Assembly: GCA_964588705.1 (NCBI GenBank)
Contig: CAZPQV010000057.1
Location: 1-13,583, forward strand
Direction: 5' to 3'
DNA from: CAZPQV01 sp964588705
Lineage (GTDB): Bacteria > Bacteroidota > Bacteroidia > Flavobacteriales > Weeksellaceae
Length of the DNA stretch: 13,583 bases
Of the stretch, positions 13,571-13,583 are shown in pieces. Under the pieces are notes generated by a model, which had not been told where the DNA came from, searched no databases, and was given only the letters and a program-made list of their open reading frames with translations. The translations under genes were made by a program, and so were the position numbers. Every line of letters starts with the position of its first letter. The stretch's first letter is position 1.

Positions 13571-13583
13571 CTAAGTTATATCA

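Overview
The window is a housekeeping stretch of a Bacteroidota chromosome, most likely a Chryseobacterium-like member of the Flavobacteriia. The basis is the protein sequences (for example zinc-independent L36, an enolase with a GGSHSD-type active-site loop, and L17 with a long acidic tail), moderate-to-low GC, A-rich translation starts without Shine-Dalgarno sequences, and promoters of the TTTG / TAnnTTTG type typical of this phylum. The assignment comes from recognition alone; no search was run.

Positions 1-9920 are the distal S10, the spc and the alpha ribosomal-protein operons fused into one plus-strand array: rplP, rpmC, rpsQ, rplN, rplX, rplE, rpsN, rpsH, rplF, rplR, rpsE, rpmD, rplO, secY, infA, rpmJ, rpsM, rpsK, rpsD, rpoA, rplQ. 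Gaps are mostly 2-28 nt and one pair overlaps by 1 nt. Two gaps are unusually wide: rpsN-rpsH (119 nt, with a degenerate 7-nt repeat) and infA-rpmJ (77 nt, with an 18-codon ORF that runs into the rpmJ start). adk and map, which sit beside secY/infA in many bacteria, are absent. The array ends in a perfect 13-bp terminator hairpin. Together these genes supply most of the 50S and 30S assembly proteins, the SecY channel, IF-1 and the RNA polymerase alpha subunit.

Positions 9921-10657 hold two short-period repeat clusters (about 10-nt and 8-nt units), then a minus-strand lipoprotein gene with an MliC-like C-terminal domain. Its promoter is a clean Bacteroidota-type match and lies divergent to eno. 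No intergenic stretch in the window exceeds about 215 nt.

Positions 10658-13451 carry two central-metabolism genes, eno (enolase) and gltA (type I citrate synthase). They are separated by a terminator and a separate promoter, so they are probably transcribed independently. A strong hairpin terminator follows gltA. The last ~90 nt hold no gene I can name.

The most notable observation is that rplP seems to start at ATC (35-37). The conserved L16 N-terminus is encoded upstream of the first ATG, with no ATG/GTG/TTG available in frame. The next most notable are the degenerate 7-, 8- and 10-nt repeats in intergenic gaps. I see no phage, insertion sequence, CRISPR, tRNA, rRNA or defence system, and no clearly new multi-gene system.
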